Assembly (NCBI GenBank): GCA_937975585.1
Contig: CALJUC010000181.1
Coordinates: 1-6,626 of the forward strand
Source: an uncultured Moraxella sp.
GTDB taxonomy: Bacteria; Pseudomonadota; Gammaproteobacteria; Pseudomonadales; Moraxellaceae
Length of the DNA: 6,626 bases
Direction: 5' to 3'
Below, in pieces: positions 4,771 to 6,626 of this stretch; the first letter of the stretch is position 1, and every line of letters starts with the position of its first letter. Position numbers and translations under genes: made by a program. The notes below the pieces were generated by a model that had not been told where the DNA came from, did no database searches, and was given only the letters and a program-made list of their open reading frames with translations.

Positions 4771-6567
4771 ATGCAATATAAAGCACCTATCCGTGATATG
4801 AAGTTCGTCATGCACGAGTTACTTAAGTTTGAAGACCATTACAAAACCATTCCAACCTATGTGGATGTCGACCAAGCAACGTTGGATAGTTTTATCGAAG
4901 CGGGTGCCGATTTTGCTGAAAATGAACTATCACCATTGAACCGTACTGGTGATGAAGAAGGCTGTACCTTTGACAATGGTAACGTCAAAACGCCAACCGG
5001 TTTTAAAGAAGCCTACCAACAATACTGTGAGCTTGGTTTTACCTCATTGTGTGCCGACACCCAATATGATGGCCAAGGCATGCCAATCTCGTTGGGCTCA
5101 GTGATTAGTGAAATGATGGGTTCTGCCAACTGGTCATTCTCAATGTACCCAGGTCTATCAGAAGGCGCGATTCGTACCCTAGAGCATCATGGTACTGATG
5201 AGCAAAAACAACAATATTTATTAAAACTGGTAAGCGGTGAATGGACAGGTACCATGTGCTTGACCGAAGCGCATGCCGGTTCTGACTTGGGGATTATTCG
5301 TACCAAAGCTGAACCAAATGACGACGGCTCATACGCTATCACTGGGCAAAAAATCTTTATCTCTGCTGGTGAACACGATATGGCCGATAATATCGTGCAT
5401 ATCGTATTAGCACGTTTGCCAAATGCCCCACAAGGTACCAAGGGTATTTCGCTATTTATCGTACCGAAATTCAATGTCAATGCTGATGGCTCAATCGGTG
5501 AGCGCAATACCGTTAGCTGTGGCTCAATCGAACACAAAATGGGTATCAAGGCCTCAGCGACTGCGGTGTTAAACTTTGACAAAGCCAAAGGTTATCTCAT
5601 CGCAGAACCAAATAAAGGCTTAAACGCGATGTTCACCTTTATGAATACCGCGCGTATTGGTACAGCGATTCAAGGTCTGACGGCGTCTGAAGTGGCCTTT
5701 CAAGGTGGCCTAATGTACGCTAAAGACCGTTTGGCAATGCGTGCACTAAGCGGTGCCAAAGCGCCTGAAAAAGCGGCGGACCCAATCATCGTACACCCAG
5801 CGGTACGCAATATGCTACTGACCTGTAAGGCATTTGCCGAAGGTGGTCGCGCGCTAGTGTATTATCTATCGCAGTTTGCCGATGTGGTCGCCAAAGGTGA
5901 AAATGTCGATGAGGTTGCTTACGCTGATCAAATGCTATCGCTATTGACCCCAATTGCTAAAGCATTCTTGACAGAAACCGGTTATGAGGCCGCAAACCAC
6001 GGTGTTCAAGTCTATGGTGGTCACGGCTTTATCCGTGAATGGAGCATGGAACAAAACGTCCGTGATACCCGTATCGCCTGCCTATATGAAGGTACGACCG
6101 AGATTCAATCACTTGACCTACTAGGTCGTAAAGTATTGGGCTCACAAGGTAAGATGCTTGCCAACTTTAGCAAAGTGATTTATCAGTTCTGTGAAGAAAA
6201 TAAAGACAACGATGCGATGGGTCAGTTTGTACGTCCGCTTGCGCGCCTAAACAAAGAATGGGGCGACTTAACTAGCCGTATCGGTATGCAAGCCGTTGAC
6301 AATCCTGATGCGGTTGGTGCTGCGGCAGTAGACTACATGTATTTTAGTGGCTATGTGACTTTAGCTTACCTATGGGCTCGCATGGCATTGGTCGCACAGC
6401 AAGCACTTGAGACCGACACCACAGAAGCTAAGTTTTACTCAGCCAAAATCAAGACTGCACAATTTTACTTTAGCAAATTGTTGCCACGTACCGCGACTTA
6501 CGTCAAACGTATCGATAGCGGACTTGAGCCATTTATGAGCATGGAAGTAGACGAGTTTCAATTTTAA
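4771..6567 (+). CDS. Acyl-CoA dehydrogenase, large (about 600 aa) C-terminal-extended type
   Basis: This FAD enzyme introduces an alpha-beta double bond into an acyl-CoA thioester, the first step of beta-oxidation-type degradation, and passes electrons to electron-transfer flavoprotein. At 598 residues it belongs to the long subfamily with an extra C-terminal domain rather than the common 380-residue type. The order is: a short N-terminal extension typical of this subfamily (about 3-35, APIRDMKFVMHELL); the helical N-domain (about 36-155); the beta-domain with MCLTEAHAGSDLG (162-174) and EHKMGIKAS (254-262); the FAD-binding helical domain with VQVYGGHGFIREW (412-424); YEGTTEIQ (439-446), with Glu440 as the expected catalytic base; and a helical C-terminal domain (about 465-590). 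The chain length of the substrate cannot be read from sequence. Members are annotated as fatty acyl-CoA dehydrogenases or, in some genomes, as 3-methylmercaptopropionyl-CoA dehydrogenase (DmdC); nothing here supports the sulphur substrate specifically. The CDS is complete, with a 303-base leader region suggesting its own promoter. Confidence 0.94.
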   Translation: MQYKAPIRDMKFVMHELLKFEDHYKTIPTYVDVDQATLDSFIEAGADFAENELSPLNRTGDEEGCTFDNGNVKTPTGFKEAYQQYCELGFTSLCADTQYDGQGMPISLGSVISEMMGSANWSFSMYPGLSEGAIRTLEHHGTDEQKQQYLLKLVSGEWTGTMCLTEAHAGSDLGIIRTKAEPNDDGSYAITGQKIFISAGEHDMADNIVHIVLARLPNAPQGTKGISLFIVPKFNVNADGSIGERNTVSCGSIEHKMGIKASATAVLNFDKAKGYLIAEPNKGLNAMFTFMNTARIGTAIQGLTASEVAFQGGLMYAKDRLAMRALSGAKAPEKAADPIIVHPAVRNMLLTCKAFAEGGRALVYYLSQFADVVAKGENVDEVAYADQMLSLLTPIAKAFLTETGYEAANHGVQVYGGHGFIREWSMEQNVRDTRIACLYEGTTEIQSLDLLGRKVLGSQGKMLANFSKVIYQFCEENKDNDAMGQFVRPLARLNKEWGDLTSRIGMQAVDNPDAVGAAAVDYMYFSGYVTLAYLWARMALVAQQALETDTTEAKFYSAKIKTAQFYFSKLLPRTATYVKRIDSGLEPFMSMEVDEFQF

Positions 6568-6580
6568 TTACGAAGTTTTA

Positions 6581-6589
6581 TGCTAGAAT
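6581..6589 (+). promoter_or_regulatory. Candidate extended -10 promoter for the next, off-contig gene
   Basis: TGCTAGAAT fits TGnTATAAT with one mismatch and lies 13 bases after the dehydrogenase stop codon. The -35 region is only AT-rich (ATTTTA at 6561-6566), with no good TTGACA match. The gene it would serve is beyond the contig. Confidence 0.35.
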
Positions 6590-6601
6590 GGGTTAGTAGG
6601 T

Positions 6602-6626
6602 AGATCGGAAGAGCGTCGTGTAGGGA
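6602..6626 (-). other. Illumina TruSeq adapter, reverse complement (artefact)
   Basis: These 25 bases, beginning AGATCGGAAGAGCGTCG, are the reverse complement of bases 15-39 and of the TruSeq read-1 adapter. The genomic sequence ends at 6601. The same P5-side adapter at both ends, pointing outward from the insert, indicates that adapter was not trimmed before assembly. Confidence 0.97.

Noticed and set aside
5187..5588. Minus-strand open frame of 133 codons inside the acyl-CoA dehydrogenase gene
   Set aside because: It is fully antisense to the conserved FAD-binding beta-domain, and no family or independent gene context supports it.
1..6626. Matching inverted ends as terminal inverted repeats of a transposon or linear plasmid
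   Set aside because: Both ends are Illumina adapter sequence, and no transposase or replication gene lies between them.

Overview
This is a short contig of ordinary bacterial chromosomal DNA with Illumina library adapter left at both ends. Bases 1-39 match the end of the TruSeq P5/read-1 adapter, and bases 6602-6626 are the reverse complement of the same adapter. The genomic insert is therefore 40-6601, and the matching inverted ends are a sequencing artefact rather than a mobile-element terminus. The protein sequences and moderate GC content (judged by eye) suggest a gammaproteobacterium, probably Moraxellaceae (the Moraxella/Faucicola/Psychrobacter group). That placement is an inference from protein style, not from a marker gene.

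All genes lie on the + strand. In order they are: the last 39 codons of a methylenetetrahydrofolate reductase (metF), closed by a strong intrinsic terminator; bioA (biotin synthesis), whose likely extended -10 promoter sits inside that terminator hairpin; a 240-base gap with a compound hairpin ending in a T run; rsmE (16S rRNA m3U1498 methyltransferase); a PAS-GGDEF-EAL cyclic-di-GMP protein whose ribosome binding site overlaps the rsmE stop codon; a 303-base gap holding several inverted repeats and no gene; and a large (598 aa) acyl-CoA dehydrogenase. A possible promoter for the next gene follows just before the 3' adapter.

The genes do not form one pathway. metF and bioA are neighbouring metabolic genes separated by a terminator. 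rsmE and the PAS-GGDEF-EAL gene look like a two-gene transcription unit. The acyl-CoA dehydrogenase appears to be transcribed separately. I found no evidence for a new defence, mobile or biosynthetic system. The points most worth attention are the adapter contamination, the GGDEF domain that has lost catalytic residues but kept its guanine-contact positions next to an intact EAL domain, the promoter-in-terminator arrangement before bioA, and the hairpin cluster before the dehydrogenase gene.
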